Counted from the stretch's first letter, positions 32,587 to 45,472 are shown. The stretch is 64,000 bases of DNA from Tubulanus polymorphus (GCF_964204645.1 NC_134036.1:10154704-10218703); one strand, 5' to 3'. The notes: generated by a model from the sequence alone, not told the origin. Program-made: numbers and translations.

Positions 32587-32629
32587 TTATTAGGGGAAAA
32601 AATTACTTGTGGTGATGAGTGGTGTCTCG
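32581..32629 (-). repeat. right terminal inverted repeat
   Basis: Read inward on the minus strand it begins CGAGACACCACTCATCACCA and continues through AAGTAATTTTTT to the ATG. It corresponds to 15218-15235 plus 15478-15515 on the left. Sequence beyond 32629 is BEL/Pao-related rather than viral. Confidence 0.85.
32584..32605 (-). promoter_or_regulatory. late-promoter-like start signal in the right terminal repeat
   Basis: On the minus strand: TAATTTTTT, spacer CCCC, TAATAAATGG. It mirrors the left terminus, so both ends of the element carry an inward-facing promoter-like signal. Confidence 0.7.
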
Positions 32630-32665
32630 ACCTTCGACCTCTGATCTGAAAGCCTACTTTTCCAA

Positions 32666-33970
32666 TTACTGCTGTACTATCGAATATGACAGGTAGGCGG
32701 AGTACGGTAATATTGGTGGACGGTAATGTTCGTATGAATCAGTTCGTCCCCTTACTACGATGATTCCTTTGTCAGTTTTCTCAGGCGTTAACGATTTTAG
32801 CTTCTTCATCTCCAGAGTTCTCTGAGATAAGACTATCAGTTTCTCTCTTGCGACATTAAATTCATCGACTGGAATGTTTGATTTTTCAACTTTCATCTGA
32901 TTTTTCACAATAGATATGAAACGCAATACATATGCTGTCACTCTAATAGCTTTGTCAAACGATGAGAATTTTTCGTTAAATTCTGGTGGGTTGATGATTG
33001 TGACTGTTACTGCAGCCTTCTTGATAATTGAATCATGCAGTACCCGATTATCACCATCATTCAATTAAATGTGATCCTGACCCACGTTGAATGGCCACTC
33101 TCTCTCGGGTCGAAAGAGAAATGAGTCTCCAGTCGTCCAACGACCATACAATTGCGATAAATATAAACCTCGAGTAAGGTCATCAGCCACATTTAACGAG
33201 CTGGGTACATGATACCAGTCGCAAATTTTCGTTCGCATATGAATCTCTCCGACTCTTACTGGAGTGAATGGTTTCAAATTCCTAGACTCGGACTGAATCC
33301 ACGCTAAGCAAATTTTCGAATCAGTAAATAAGATCGATTTTTCGAAGTCCAATCGAGATCCAGAAAGTATACTATCATGTAACCGTGCTCCAATTACACA
33401 TGAGTTTAGCTTTAGTTGATGTATGCTTAACGCTCTTAATGGGCTAACACGATTTTTTGAACAGACAAATCGACATTCATATGTTCCATTTGATATCTGC
33501 CATCTCACGTAAGCAACAGCTCCGTATACGGATTGCGCTGCATCACAGAAAATTAGTAACGTAGGTTTTCCAATCGCATCCTCAGGAGTTAAGCTTCTTC
33601 TAATTGACACTTGGTCAATGCTTTTAATTTTTTTCAGAAATTCGATCCAGAATTCTTTGATGCTGCAGGGTAAATCATCGTCCCAATCCAAATTTAATTT
33701 CCATATTTCTTGCATTCTGACTTTAGCCAGGAGTAAAAACGGACCGAGATAACCGGTGACATCATACACTTCACTCACTACACTGAGTACATTACGCTTT
33801 GTAAGCTTCGTAGTCAACGAATCTCTCAGAATCTTAGGTGGGTATTTATTGATCATGAATAAAGTATCTTCACTGAATTCCATCCCAATACTTTTTCACT
33901 TGATGAATCTAATTTTATTCTCAAATCAGAATTCTCGGAAAATAACTTCATAAATTCTTTCAAACCTGAA
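32666..33970 (-). pseudogene. BEL/Pao retrotransposon pol fragment
   Basis: From about 33970 downward the minus strand encodes the RT thumb to RNase H region of BEL/Pao pol (Peptidase_A17-type annotation): KVLGMEFSEDTLF, SEVYDVTGYLGPFLL, LLIFCDAAQSVYGAVAYVRW, LNSCVIGARLHDSILS, ILFTDSKICLAWIQS, YHVPSSLNVADDLTRG. A TAA at 33065 precedes a further frame to 32666 that ends near PPILPYSAYLS. LTRs, gag and integrase are not seen. The viral element's right terminus abuts it. Confidence 0.85.
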
Positions 33971-34850
33971 AGTCAAAATAGTGTTATTGATCATTTACAC
34001 ATATTCTTATCCACGAGCAAGGCGTACATGTTTGTATTATTAGAACGGTGAATAAATAAAATGATCTTACTTATGAATAACTTCATCTGTCACCCTTGAA
34101 AAACATTCTTTCAGTGATTAATGATCTGTAATGTATAATAAATCAGAAATGTAATGGAAGCTTTATGAATATTTCATAGTGCCGGTGATAAATAATAACT
34201 TTTTCTTTAAATTAGCATTAATCACTTATTTTTACATGCATGCTCAGCTTAGATGCCTCTTTGACGAGGGAGAAAAATGTATCCATGCTAATTACAAACC
34301 ATTTGAATCAAAAAGCTAATTTTGGACTTGTAATTAAGTAGCGGTTCCCTTTTCCCCAGAGTCAATAACCTCAGTTTATGGCATGCCTCGGACTTAATTT
34401 GACCCAGGACAATTGTCTCAGATTGTTGCATGCCCCGATCAACTTTTACCCCAGACAAGAGATGATTTATTGCCTTGGATCTTCGCATGCCCAGATGAAA
34501 TGGATTGCCTTGGATTATTGTGTGCTTTCTAGGCCCACCTGATGACTCCACGTTTGGTTGATGGTCACGATCGCGCGCGATAGATTTGTTCGCGGATACC
34601 AAAAAATATCGATTTCCTAAAAGGTCACGATGAGTGCGCGAAGCTTATTCTTAGTATTGCTGTAGAGATGTTCGCAAATTGTTCAAATCACGATATCCAA
34701 CGTACGACACTAGTTCGGCACTTTATGCAACTAAGTCGAATAATCGTAGTCCAATTGTCCGTAAACACAGCTGGTTGCTGCGTGTCCCTCTTCACCAGTT
34801 TCGACTGTACCGCTGTCGCCAGCATCCACGTTACTACTTTCACCAGGATC
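33971..34850. other. no gene supported
   Basis: Non-coding sequence between the BEL/Pao fragment and the transposase. Small frames (34288-34602 minus, 34668-34904 plus) have no recognisable motif. The second overlaps the possible 5-prime end of the transposase gene. Confidence 0.4.
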
Positions 34851-34854
34851 AGCT

Positions 34855-36536
34855 ATGCCGTTATCACCATCATCCACCATACCACTTTCGCCGGCGTCCA
34901 CTGAGTCAATGGATTCTGAGCCAGAATTTGAATTTCGGATGCCGATTTCGAAATTCCCGTCAGATATTAGTAAATCGTTGGAAAGTAATCAAATATTAAA
35001 TCCGTCTCAAGTCAAGTTCTTAAAAAACATAATGGCAAGCGAAATCGTGGACAAAAAAATCGACAATGGTTTTCCTTCGTTAAGGAGAATCGCGTTAGCT
35101 GTAACACGCTGGTATCCGTGTCTAAAAGATACGGATTTACAGGGGAGACCATTGGGAGATGGGTCTCAATCTCTTTCAAAGGCTATTTATTGGCAAATAG
35201 TCAATTGCAATAGGTCCAGGGCTGGTGTGGATGAAAACGCTGGCAACAGAAAATCGAAGAAAAATGCTACTGATAAGTATGGCTGTGTGAACTGGGAATG
35301 CAGTTTACTAGAGGGCGAGACCGCGGAATCGCAAGCTGATAAACAAACTTTTTTGAAGGAACTATATTCAAAAGGTGATACATCTGATCTTCAAACGATT
35401 AGGCAGACTATGAATGCTACGTACGCATCGCAAAGGAAATGTATCAACCGTAATCAGGGCGGGGTTGTGCCAGTTGTAGATAAATGCCCATTTCTTTTCC
35501 GTTATGAAGTTTTAATGGACCATTTTGATACGCTCATGCAGGTCAATTCGAGAGACTTATTTAATGAGGCGCTCTATGCCAGGAACAAAGCTAATCGCAT
35601 TTGGAAGTTTGTTAAGTCAATCGCTAATGAATCCACTGCAATGGAGGATTGGATTGCCGTGATCGAAAAACAGTGCAATGAAATGAAATGTGTCGAACCA
35701 CAAGTGCACGGTGTTATTCCCCTACTTATGGCTGTGTTAGGTGAAAAAAGCGAAAATGCGTTCAAAGTCTATGAGGTAAGTTAATAACCATTTAAGGGAT
35801 TTGTGTATGAAAATATCCTTCTTACTTTGAAAATACAGGCTTTCATATGTGATGCCACAGCAAGGGAATTTGTTAAATGTATTAAATCACACACTGGGTA
35901 TTATGATTGTGAAGAATGTACAACCAAGGGAAAGTATTCCAGTCATCGGATGACGTTTCCAAGTTTGAATGATCGATCGCGGAATGACTTCGATTTCATT
36001 CAAATGAAAGATATAAACCATCATACTTCTATATCACCCCTTACTGAACTTGACCTTGGAATGGTGTCTGGATTTCCTTTAGACTACATGCATCTTGTGT
36101 GCTTAGGAGTAATGGAACGGCTCATTTCTACATGGGTTAAAGGACCCTTAGAAAATCGTATCGGTCGTAATACTATCATTGATATATCTGATAGATTACT
36201 CTCATTTGTAAGTTTTATCGCTTCTGATTTCAATCGTAAGGGAAGGTCTATGAATGAACTAGCGTATTGGAAAGCCTCTAAGTATCGTCTTTTTTATTGT
36301 ATACCGGAGTAGTTGCTCTACATCAACTAATACCCGAGGAATTTTACAAAAATTTTCTCTTGCAATCAACTAGTATAAACATTTTGTGCTGCCCAAGATT
36401 ATGTATGAATCATGATTTTATTAAATATGCACATGATCTTTTGGTGACGTTTGTGGAGCATTATTCAGAGCTGTATGCTCCCGATGCGATAGTATACAAT
36501 GTTCATAATTTACCTTATGTTCACCTAATGTTTTAA
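34855..36536 (+). pseudogene. EnSpm/tnp2-like transposase, one intron, frameshifted
   Basis: Exon 1 (from about 34855 to 35775) encodes a Ser/Pro-rich start and a domain with NPSQVKFLKNIMASEI, ALAVTRWYPCLKDTDL and PLLMAVLGEKSENAFKVYE. A 63-bp GT-AG intron (35776-35838, GTAAGT...TACAG) separates exon 2, which begins AFICDATAREFVKCIKSHTG and has a YYDCEECTTKG zinc knuckle and GMVSGFPLDYMHLVCLGVM, characteristic of tnp2-type transposases in animals. Near 36290 a T-run frameshift moves the rest to another frame (YTGVVALHQLIPEEFYKNF to YNVHNLPYVH, 36297-36536). It is a fossil DNA transposon gene, and the start is uncertain. Confidence 0.75.
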
Positions 36537-38639
36537 GGCCCCTAAAGACCAGAAGTGGCGATATCAACCTTTTATGTGAAGTTCCAAAGAAGAAGAAAAA
36601 TTTATCTCTTTATGGGATTCGACCTTTGTTTCATCAGTCCCTGGATTGAAGGAGTTGTGTCAACATTGTACCGTAAACATCTTACTCATTCTGAACACAA
36701 GAAACCAAATTGTTTTTAGGAATATTCTACGCGAGTTAGACATTATGAGGTAAGATATGGTTATAATAAATGTTTTAATGTTTTCAGATGTCAGCAAAGT
36801 ATAATTGATTGTTGTCAAGGGTAAGGAGCGGTTTTTTACGCGTTTAATTACATGTGGCTTATGTGCACGTGTGTCTAATGTTACGGTTAACCCTAGTGAT
36901 AGTAGATTTTTGAAGAGACAAGAACGCACTTAATCAGATACTGACAGTCACGAAATCAGGTAGGGTTATAGCAAAGGACTCCTTTCAAGTGTGTATTGAA
37001 TAAATGGTTCCTAACTTTGACGTAGCGCCCTCTATACCTTTACCCGTAACATGCCGTTTTTCATTTTTGGCTTATGTGCACGTATATCTTGTCTCAAATC
37101 TAACAATATTTACCCCTACCCTAACCCACTTTGGCTTATGGGCACGTATCTCTTATCTCCATCTAACAACATGTTTTAAGAGCATTGTTCCATCTCCATC
37201 TAACAACATGTTTTAAGAGCATTGTTCCATTTTCAAACGTCCAAGCTGAAGCTACAGGAGGTCGTACATACATTTCGTCTTCGGCCCTTTGGTGGCCATC
37301 CTTTGGTGCCCAATGGAAAAATATTGGGCAGTTTAAATGAACGAAGCCTTATTAGATCAAGCAAATAAACGATACATCATCACAATGAAGGTTTGTAAGC
37401 ATGTTATGCCTAAAAAAATTGTTTTAATAATTTCGGGATTCGAACCTTAATTCTAAGCTGTACCGTACACGTGTACCATTTTCGTAAGGGGTGTCTTGTT
37501 GTTTTTGCTGATGATGACTGGCACAAGCAACCTCTTGATTAGAAACGGCCCTCACTGAGGATATCTCATAAAGATCTATTTCTGGTATTATTTTTACAGA
37601 TAAACCGCGAGTTTGCGAGCGTACGGAATTAGTCGCTGAAATAGAACGAATGAGGGCTAAAATACGTGAATTAGAGGCCGCTTTAAAAGCTAAAGGTAAG
37701 AGAAAAATATACTGTTTAGTTTATATTTCACCCTTACAGCTTGGAATAAGGGGCCATGTCTATTTGAATTCTAATTGTATGATTTATAGATGAAGAGATT
37801 ATGAATACGAGATCAGTTGCTCAACCAGTAATGTTTCTACGCCTACTGATCATATCACTAGTGACAAGCACTCAGCAGCCCATGAAACTGGCTCCACAAG
37901 AGAGTATTCGCCTCCTCCGCCAGCCAATTCGTCGCGTCCGCCTATCGTAACTCCGACATTATACGACTGTTTAGACATTCCTTTGCCGGAATCAGCTGTG
38001 CGGTGCAGCTTCGATGTTTCTTCATAAATCGTCTTAGAAGGTATCGAAGAACCTTTGAATTTATCATTACTTGCTCGAACGTCAACGCCCGTACCGGACA
38101 CGCAGTTCCCGCGGAGACCACCCCCGCTGTACTTGCGGAACCTTGCGAATAAACATGTGAATTCAACGACCCATTGCCAACCTTATTATCAATCCTTACT
38201 GTTGACCGAATTGTTTCACAATTCTGTGTCTGTGTCAGAATTGTGAGAATTGTATCTACGCAGTTAGTCCTACAGCCGTCTCATCGAGCATAACACGAAC
38301 AATTAAAAAGAAAAATAATTTTTGGCAAACTAAGTTTTCGATGCGCTCAAACCTTCAAATGGTATATTCTATAACCAGGACTTTTTGAACCCCCTTGAAA
38401 ACGAATAGCGATAGTACCGGTGTTTTGGTGTTTCTTTGTACACAGCGATGACCCGATCGCACTTCGCCTTTTACAGAGAGCATCCTGAACAATTGGACTT
38501 TGTATTTATTGTAACCTTATTTCTCTTTGATACTGCAAATATTTTTGAATTCACCGAAATTCATAGTATTTTCATAGTTATACTCCAAGTAATAGAACCT
38601 GTCAAAAGCGAAAGAACAAGCGATATGATAGAGTGCATT
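36537..38639. other. no gene supported, transposon debris
   Basis: The sequence after the transposase shows no conserved frame. Fragments such as 37850-38246 have open frames on both strands without motif. The only clear features are short direct repeats. Confidence 0.4.
37157..37230 (+). repeat. 37-bp direct repeat, two copies
   Basis: CTCCATCTAACAACATGTTT and the following 17 bases occur twice in tandem without mismatch. A GGCTTATGTGCACGT motif also recurs upstream (36855, 37070 and a variant at 37131). Confidence 0.75.
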
Positions 38640-39441
38640 TCTGTTTATACTCTCCCGATTCATCTACTAAGATTTCTCGACATCTAGAGAATAATCATTT
38701 GGATAAGGAGGAAGTAAAGCGTATTATGAAATTGCCGATTGGATCAAAAATTCGAAGATTGGAATGGAAACTACTAACAAATGAAGGGATTTCCTACACA
38801 ACATCAATGTCTTGAAAAGTAAGGAAGGAACCCTTATCGTTAGCTGCCGGGGTGACAACACCGATCCATTCGACCACATACCGTGCCAGTATTGCAAAGC
38901 ATTTTGTCTTCATCATCGCTGTGGCGGCACACAAAAAGATGTCCGTCTCGTCAAATAAGTCGATTCACCGCTAAAGACGACGAAGACGACGACGAGAATC
39001 CGGAAACTTCCTGTGTCAGAAGTGCCAGTCACGTTCTGCTCAGCGCGTTACTTAGATTATAGGATATCGTCGAACTATTCGACAGGATGAAAAATGAGTT
39101 ACACGACAGTGTCTAGCGGACACGTTTATTTAAACGCCAGGCAGCCCTGGAATTACACGCCCTAGGAGGCAAACTTTCGAAAAAATATGATATCTCCCGG
39201 GTATCATAGAATGCTCGGACAATGCGGCGTCTTGTCATGGGAATTGGAATGTCTTGGGAATATGGTGGGCCATTTGCTTAACCATTGCGTTGCAGGGAAG
39301 ATCGTTGATTCAATCCGATGCAGGGATGAGGCCCGAGAAAAATCAGCCGAACAGTTCAAGAAGATATTCGTAAGCGAATGGTGGTATAGCAAAAACTCCG
39401 CGGAAACCCGATGGCGGCTTATGAAAGCTGCGATTAATTAG
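38640..39441 (+). pseudogene. decayed member of a repetitive zinc-knuckle protein family
   Basis: Frame 38633-38815 has CLYSPDSSTKISRHLENNH, EEVKRIMKLPIGSKIRRLEW and LLTNEGIS. A shifted frame continues with NVLKSKEGTLIVSCRG and IPCQYCKAFCLHHRC. Frame 39187-39441 has LGQCGVLSWELE and SAEQFKKIFVSEWW. Order and motifs (RHL..H, SK.R, L.N.G, C.YC.aF, aEqFkklf..EW) match a family repeated many times in invertebrate genomes and often associated with recombinase-type elements. Stops and frame changes throughout. The identification is from memory of the family pattern. Confidence 0.45.
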
Positions 39442-42400
39442 GTAAGTGTCTTTTCAGATCAAAGGTCGAAACTGTCAGAGCTCATTTAAACGAATTAAAC
39501 CAAACTGAATACGTCTCGTACTGAATAAAACGAACGTCAAACCGACAGATTATGTAAGAAGTCGATTCGATTCCTCATCTAAGTCATGGGCTTCCGGGTG
39601 TCTACTGGTTCACTCAAGGTCGCTGGAGTGGTTTTAACATTCCTCCCCCAGCGAATCACGGATGCCGTTGCGCCCGGAGCCAGCGTTTTTGGTCACGGGC
39701 AATCACTAATCTCGTCCTTAACGCTGCAATCAATCATGTAAATACTGCCAATTATTCACAAGTCCATCCTAGGTGACCTTGTCGTCTGTCGAATCTCCTT
39801 TGGCGGTGTCATCCTAACGCTATCGTCGTTTTAATAGTATATCTTCCGTGCTATCTTCGTAGACCTATGCCGATATATTCTTATCTCTTCCGACTATTGC
39901 AATCTTCTATATTTAACAGTTGTAACTCCTCTTTCAAATACGCAGTCGTTGCTACGCCTGATAAACGTCACCAGTCTCGTATCCGAACGTTTACGTCGAG
40001 ATTTTCAATTTGGCGCGCCGTCGTAAAATATCGACAATACACGTCGTTCGTTGAGTAACGACAACGTTCGTCATTAACTGTTTGATGCTCCGTCGTATAT
40101 TTCTTAACTGTTGATTAATGACAACGCTCGTAGTTAACTACTTGACACTCTGTCGTAGATTTCTTAGCCGCGCGTCCATCCTAGCTCTCGCGTCTTTATG
40201 TTCAATGCTCGTCTATTAATGTCGACCTTAGAAAAGACACGATCTCACCAAATCGGTCGTTTGGTCGTCTCTTCTGCACGACGTGTCAGAAGATGATCCG
40301 GCTCGGGTCGTATAAATATACTTGTAAATATTCTTGGGCTTGAAGGGACGAGATTTCTGATAGATAGTATGCAGGAGTAATTCGTATGCTGACGTGATGC
40401 CTTTATGGCATCTAGAAAGTTGTTTTTATAATTAAAAGAAAATACAAATTCTAAAGACCATTTAACATTCAAATCAAACTTCAGGACCTGCGTTTATTCG
40501 ATTTTCTGGCACTGATAGAATGAGGATTTCCGTTGTTTTTCTGCTGCATAAATATCTAATTAGATATCAGGATCTGACCTCCGTTACCGTCGACACTTAC
40601 GCATATGGCTAGTTTGACAGATCTGGCATGACTCGCATTTAGCTCCTGAGATGACTGGGGACAGCGCTATGGAAGCAAAGCGAACTTGGAATGGGGTTAG
40701 CAATATCCGCCGAGTAATCAACACCGAGATGTTCGTTAGAGGGAAGCCCATAACCCGGGTCACACAGATTAAGGCTACGTGGAGTAGGGAGGCGACTGTT
40801 TGGAGGAGAGCATACTGCGAAAGCGCTTTTTAACGATAGTTTTCACATAAGACGAACAAATTTTATATATTTTAAACTACTAATTTTCCTGGGAAGACAG
40901 GAGTCTCCTAGCCGATTTAACTACCCGAGTGCGGTTGAGCTAGGCAGACCCGTCTAGCGGACGCCTGGGCACAGCAGAGTGACGAAAACTTCGCTACTTA
41001 TGGTTTAAGTATTTTCAGAAATTTCTAAAGACCTTTTAACTGGTAATTTTCATGAAAAATAAGTAGTTTCCTTAACTATACACAAAAATCTTCTTCTTCT
41101 ATCAAAATCAAATGTTTTCCTTTTTTTCGTGCGGGACCTTTATCTGTCTCAAGTTCAGAATCATATGCGTCACTAAGCTTAGATTGAGATAATGGATCTG
41201 AAGAGAACTCGGCACCAGACATGACAAAATTATCCACACCAGCTGCCATTTTAGAGTATGTTGGTGTTGCTAGGCAAAATTTGGTTCAACCTCCAAAAAC
41301 GGAAGGTGCGTTTAGTTTCCTTAGAAGATGTTTGGGCAAGGTTGGATGGTATAGTTCAGAAATTTATCGGCTTCAAACATAGATCGATTGTCTGGATAAT
41401 TGATGTTTGGCGTGGAAGGATGTAGTCATACAGAATATGTTGAGGCTATTTCTCATCGGAAACATCCATGCTGGGGCATACAGGCAGTTCATCGACATAC
41501 CCGTGGCTCTAGTGTCATGTAACTCTCGACGATTTGCGAAACAAAAAAGGACTGCGCCATAGTATCCAAAATATCACTTACATATTTACAAGACTTAAAC
41601 GCTGCATTCCAATGGAGTCACAGCGTAAATCATCCCATGCTTTTACCACCAGTGGAAATTACTTATTTCGTACCCCCATCCATTCATATGTCCATAGGAA
41701 TTGGATAGCAAATTATGCAATTGGTTGAACAACGCTACCGGGAGCTACGTAGACAAAACAACGCTAAATGAGAGAGATTCAATCTTATATGAACAATGGG
41801 CAACTTGAAGATTAGCTGGCTAAGCTGACCTTAATAAAAATAATCTTCAGTGTTAAAACTCACAAATTGCTAAGAAAAAAAGCTTCTAGTTCTTCAAACT
41901 GTTCCGGCGCTATTTGTTTGATTCCAGTAATAGATGTCCCAAAACCAAATCAATGTGTACTGTTCAAATGGTAATGCGCCACATAACGAACAATGTGTTG
42001 TTATTCGTCAGGGCAGCAGTCATGTATTTCACCACCACCAGTGTAGGCCATACTACTGGCAAAAGGATTTCAACAACTATGGTAATGATATTTCAAACCG
42101 AAGGTGATTTACCATTTGTTATCAAAGCGCCCTAGAAATTCGTTTATTGCCTGATCGATCATCTCCGAAATCAATTCACTCGGAAATTCAATATGGGTCC
42201 AATATAAATAGCCCTTGATAATAAGTTGCATGAAAATGGTATTGCCTGGCAATCTAATAGTTTTACTGGTAATCATGTACACAAATTATTGAAGATCCAC
42301 GCCCATTCTAAAAACTCCTTGAAGTTATTGAGTCTTTTTGATCCATTCCCATCAGAAAAATTTAAATTACTTACACTTAACACACAATTCAGTGACATGT

Positions 42401-45380
42401 ATGCATTGTATACAGCATATCACTTTCTTCAAGACGAGATAAACAGCTTGAAACATCATCGTCATGATTTTGATTGTTTCCAACTAAATTTACCGCATCG
42501 ACAATAACAGCAAGAACGCAGATACATATATATCATGTTCCAGAGTTAAGATCGGGCAAGGACACTCTTGATGAACAAGGCCTTCAGAGTAAACATGCGA
42601 TCATGAATGAAGATTGTCGAACTTGTAGCGCTGTGCGCAATCAGGTTCTTCTTAAACGCACGAGACTGCTGACAAGAATTGATAATTGGGAAACTCAGTA
42701 GCGTTTTGATGTTTCATATTCCACCGGTTCAGAATCTGGGAACTCGGCATTGTGAATTTTTCTATTTCACCGAGTTGAGAATTGGTATAACGAATATTTT
42801 TTCCGAATAATTTTTAGTGAAATTCACCGAAATCATCCGTAATGAATAAGGGGGAATCTGCCGTGTATGTGTAAACTCGGAATTGATAATATATTACTTT
42901 AGCGAGGTAAAGAATTAATAAACGATGAAAAAAATGGTATATGATTACCCCTCAGAATGTGTTCGGAGTGCAGACTACCATTAACGCTCATGAATTATGC
43001 AAAACGCTAGCGTTAAATATGCACTTGATATAGGCCCTTACCTGAATTAGTGGCCTATGAACATTTATCACCCTCGCTTGTTGAATGTAATTGACATTTG
43101 CAATAATTCATAGATACAAATGACTTATACCCTTCTTTAATTAAGGTAGAAAAAGCCGCAGTTTAAAGCTGCAGCACAGTCAGTTGCCAACAAAGGTACA
43201 GAGCCAGCAGCCCCTTTCTCAAAGGGACTCTATACCCCATTCAGATAATGAGTTATATGTTGTATCGAGGTCATCAAGATCCCATTACTTCCTACTAATA
43301 CCTCATGCCCGATTTTTTTCTATACACCTACGTTGAGGCCACTTGTTAAATTGTTAAGGAAAATGTATGCCGATCCAGACTTATTTGATATTCAGCAGAC
43401 CCAAAAGAAGTGATTTTCAGACCCAGTTTGTTTGAATGTCATACAACCAATTTAGGTGACGAATGTTATTAAATCACTACTGACTCAAATGGCTCAGATT
43501 AATTGGGAGTTTGTGAGAAAGACGGAAGATTATTTAGTTGCTATATCTAAAATATAAGGACTTTTAAGGGATGATTAACCTGGGTTAAGAGGGAGTAGAA
43601 TGGAAGTAGCGGGTATTGAAAATACCATATAGGTTAAGGTTAGAAGCGGGTGAGGAAATAGTTTAGGAATGTGAGAAACGTACAAATTAGTATATAAGTC
43701 TAAGGTTTTTAAAGTTAGAGAGTACAAAAAGAGAGTTGGGCGATAAAGCAGAGAGATATGTTACACTAAGGAGAAGAAAATAAAGAAGCAGTGTGGTCGT
43801 ATAAGAAAACTTGTTATAACTTATATTACCCTCAGAAGGGAGAACGCTTAGGACAACCCAAATGAACAAGCCCGTCAACACCATTGGTTGAGAAAGTAGT
43901 CACACACCAACTACTAGCAGAACTTTGTGACACAACAACTCTTCGAGAATTCCGTGGCAATTACAAGTGGTACAGATTTTCAAAGTGACATTACAGTTCG
44001 ATGTCGCAGGTATTGAATTTGAAAGACCACGGGTCATGGTATGAAGGTGCACAGACAATACTATAGATTACCAGACAACAGATGCGAGTGGCAAAATAGA
44101 CAACTACTTGACGTGAAGGGGACACATTTGGAGGAGATCGCTGTGGACAAAGAAAGAAAAGGTTAAATACCTCTATACAAAGATATGGTAGCCATAATAA
44201 TTCTTGTCAGCAACTTTATTTCATGAACAGTAAACATGAAACTCAAATGCAACCAGCAAGAAGTGTTTGAAACAACGAACAGTCAACTCCCTATATACCG
44301 CCCACATGGGTGTAGAACGTTTTACATGGTATAGAGTGTATGGCGGTGTATTGGAGGTGCTTTACTACGTATTTGTATAGAGATGTACATTGAGAAAACC
44401 TGGCGGCAGGAGGGGGTTGCTGTAAATATGATGGTGGTTTATCGGGGGTTAAATGTACCCCAAAATCTTGGTTCTCCGATCAACTCAAAAAAATGTTGGT
44501 GTATTTTGTGGATGCTAAGGTTTCAAGATTGGAAATAAAGTCTGAATTCAGATGTAGCAGCTGATTGGATTAATGAATATATTGTACCATAGTAGAGGCT
44601 AGCGACATTGACACTAGTGCCGATACTAATTCCATCCTAGGTTAGATAAGGCGTGATAAGATCTTAAATAGATCGAAATAACTTCCTCCATTTCAATTGA
44701 CTTGAACAGGACAGTAAAACGTTCAAAGTACAATGTACACAAATACATTATTCACCTAAACTTTACAAACGCAAACGTACAATGCACATTACAAGGAATA
44801 AAATATATTTAAAAGCATAATTAAATTAAAACTTTTCATAGCGGATATTTGAAACTTATAGCCATTGTCATCGTACATGAAATAAAAAATTAGCCTCCGC
44901 TCTGAAGTCGGATCCTTCGAATGCTATTCGATTTGGCTAAATTCCAAATTGAATTTTCAATGAAAATTTCATTGGGGACTTGTTAAAGATAGTATTAGGG
45001 TAATAAAACTATCGCCTGGACAATTTCAACCACTTCACTGGTTAGCAAAAAAACAATGGTTGCTATGAATAATACACGTCCAGAGTTATTAATCAAATTC
45101 CCATTGACCCAAATGACAAAATGGTTAGTACCACTCATTATGATTAGCTAAGTCTATATTTTTAAAATGGACCCACCTTCACTTTCCCATGGCTAAGCTA
45201 TGCATACATTTGAGTTAGAAAGCCTACTGATACATGATGCCTAGTGATAACTTGTTAAACTTTACAAATATTGAATTAGCGTTTTTCTTAGGACTTGTTT
45301 TAGGACTTATCTCAGGAAAATGGGATGGGATTTCTAGATAAACCTCAAAATCCGGAAACCGGCTCACATCTATACGAAAA
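39442..45380. other. long interval without a defensible gene
   Basis: Short open frames (40651-40833, 41534-41728, 41914-42135, 42226-42507, 42474-42701) occur but none shows a recognisable domain, and adjacent frames do not join into one. The frame at 42226-42507 (MHENGIAWQSNSFTGNHVHK) looks protein-like and may be an exon or transposon fragment. A GC-rich hairpin GCCGCAGTTTAAAGCTGCAGC lies near 43154. Confidence 0.35.
41076..41249 (-). CDS. possible short exon or 57-aa frame, acidic/basic
   Basis: The minus-strand ATG at 41249 opens a 57-codon frame beginning MAAGVDNFVMSGAEFSSD, with a basic run KGPARKKGKH and an acidic end IEEEDFCV. It reads like a nuclear-protein N-terminus. No promoter or donor site was confirmed, so it may be coincidence. 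Confidence 0.2.
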   Translation of the reverse strand: MAAGVDNFVMSGAEFSSDPLSQSKLSDAYDSELETDKGPARKKGKHLILIEEEDFCV

Positions 45381-45382
45381 GG

Positions 45383-45440
<58 letters not shown>

Positions 45441-45470
45441 ATATACCTTAACTATATATATATATATATA
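45381..45470. repeat. (TA)n microsatellite with AAGGTATA/TATACCTT ends
   Basis: Nearly pure TA dinucleotides with short interruptions. It adjoins the left end of the pogo element and supplied its TA target. Confidence 0.95.
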
Positions 45471-45472
45471 TA

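Larger units (their letters stand above)
15218..32629. mobile_element. Maverick/Polinton (adintovirus-like) endogenous viral element, ~17.4 kb
   Basis: Inverted termini bound a very AT-rich block encoding the classical Maverick set: protein-primed DNA polymerase B, chromodomain integrase, double-jelly-roll major capsid protein, penton-like minor capsid protein, packaging ATPase, and several small hydrophobic proteins. Genes are compact, intronless, spaced 0-30 bases apart, and mostly on the plus strand; only the VLTF3-like gene and the gene next to the right terminus are on the minus strand. At least seven in-frame stops and about nine frameshifts show it is inactive as a whole. The right end abuts a BEL/Pao fragment. 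No convincing 6-bp target duplication was found at the proposed ends. Confidence 0.93.

Noticed and set aside
15212-32635. Target-site duplication of the Maverick
   Set aside because: Bases flanking the proposed ends (AGAGTA left, ACCTTC right) do not match, and shifting the ends by a few bases does not give a 6-bp repeat.
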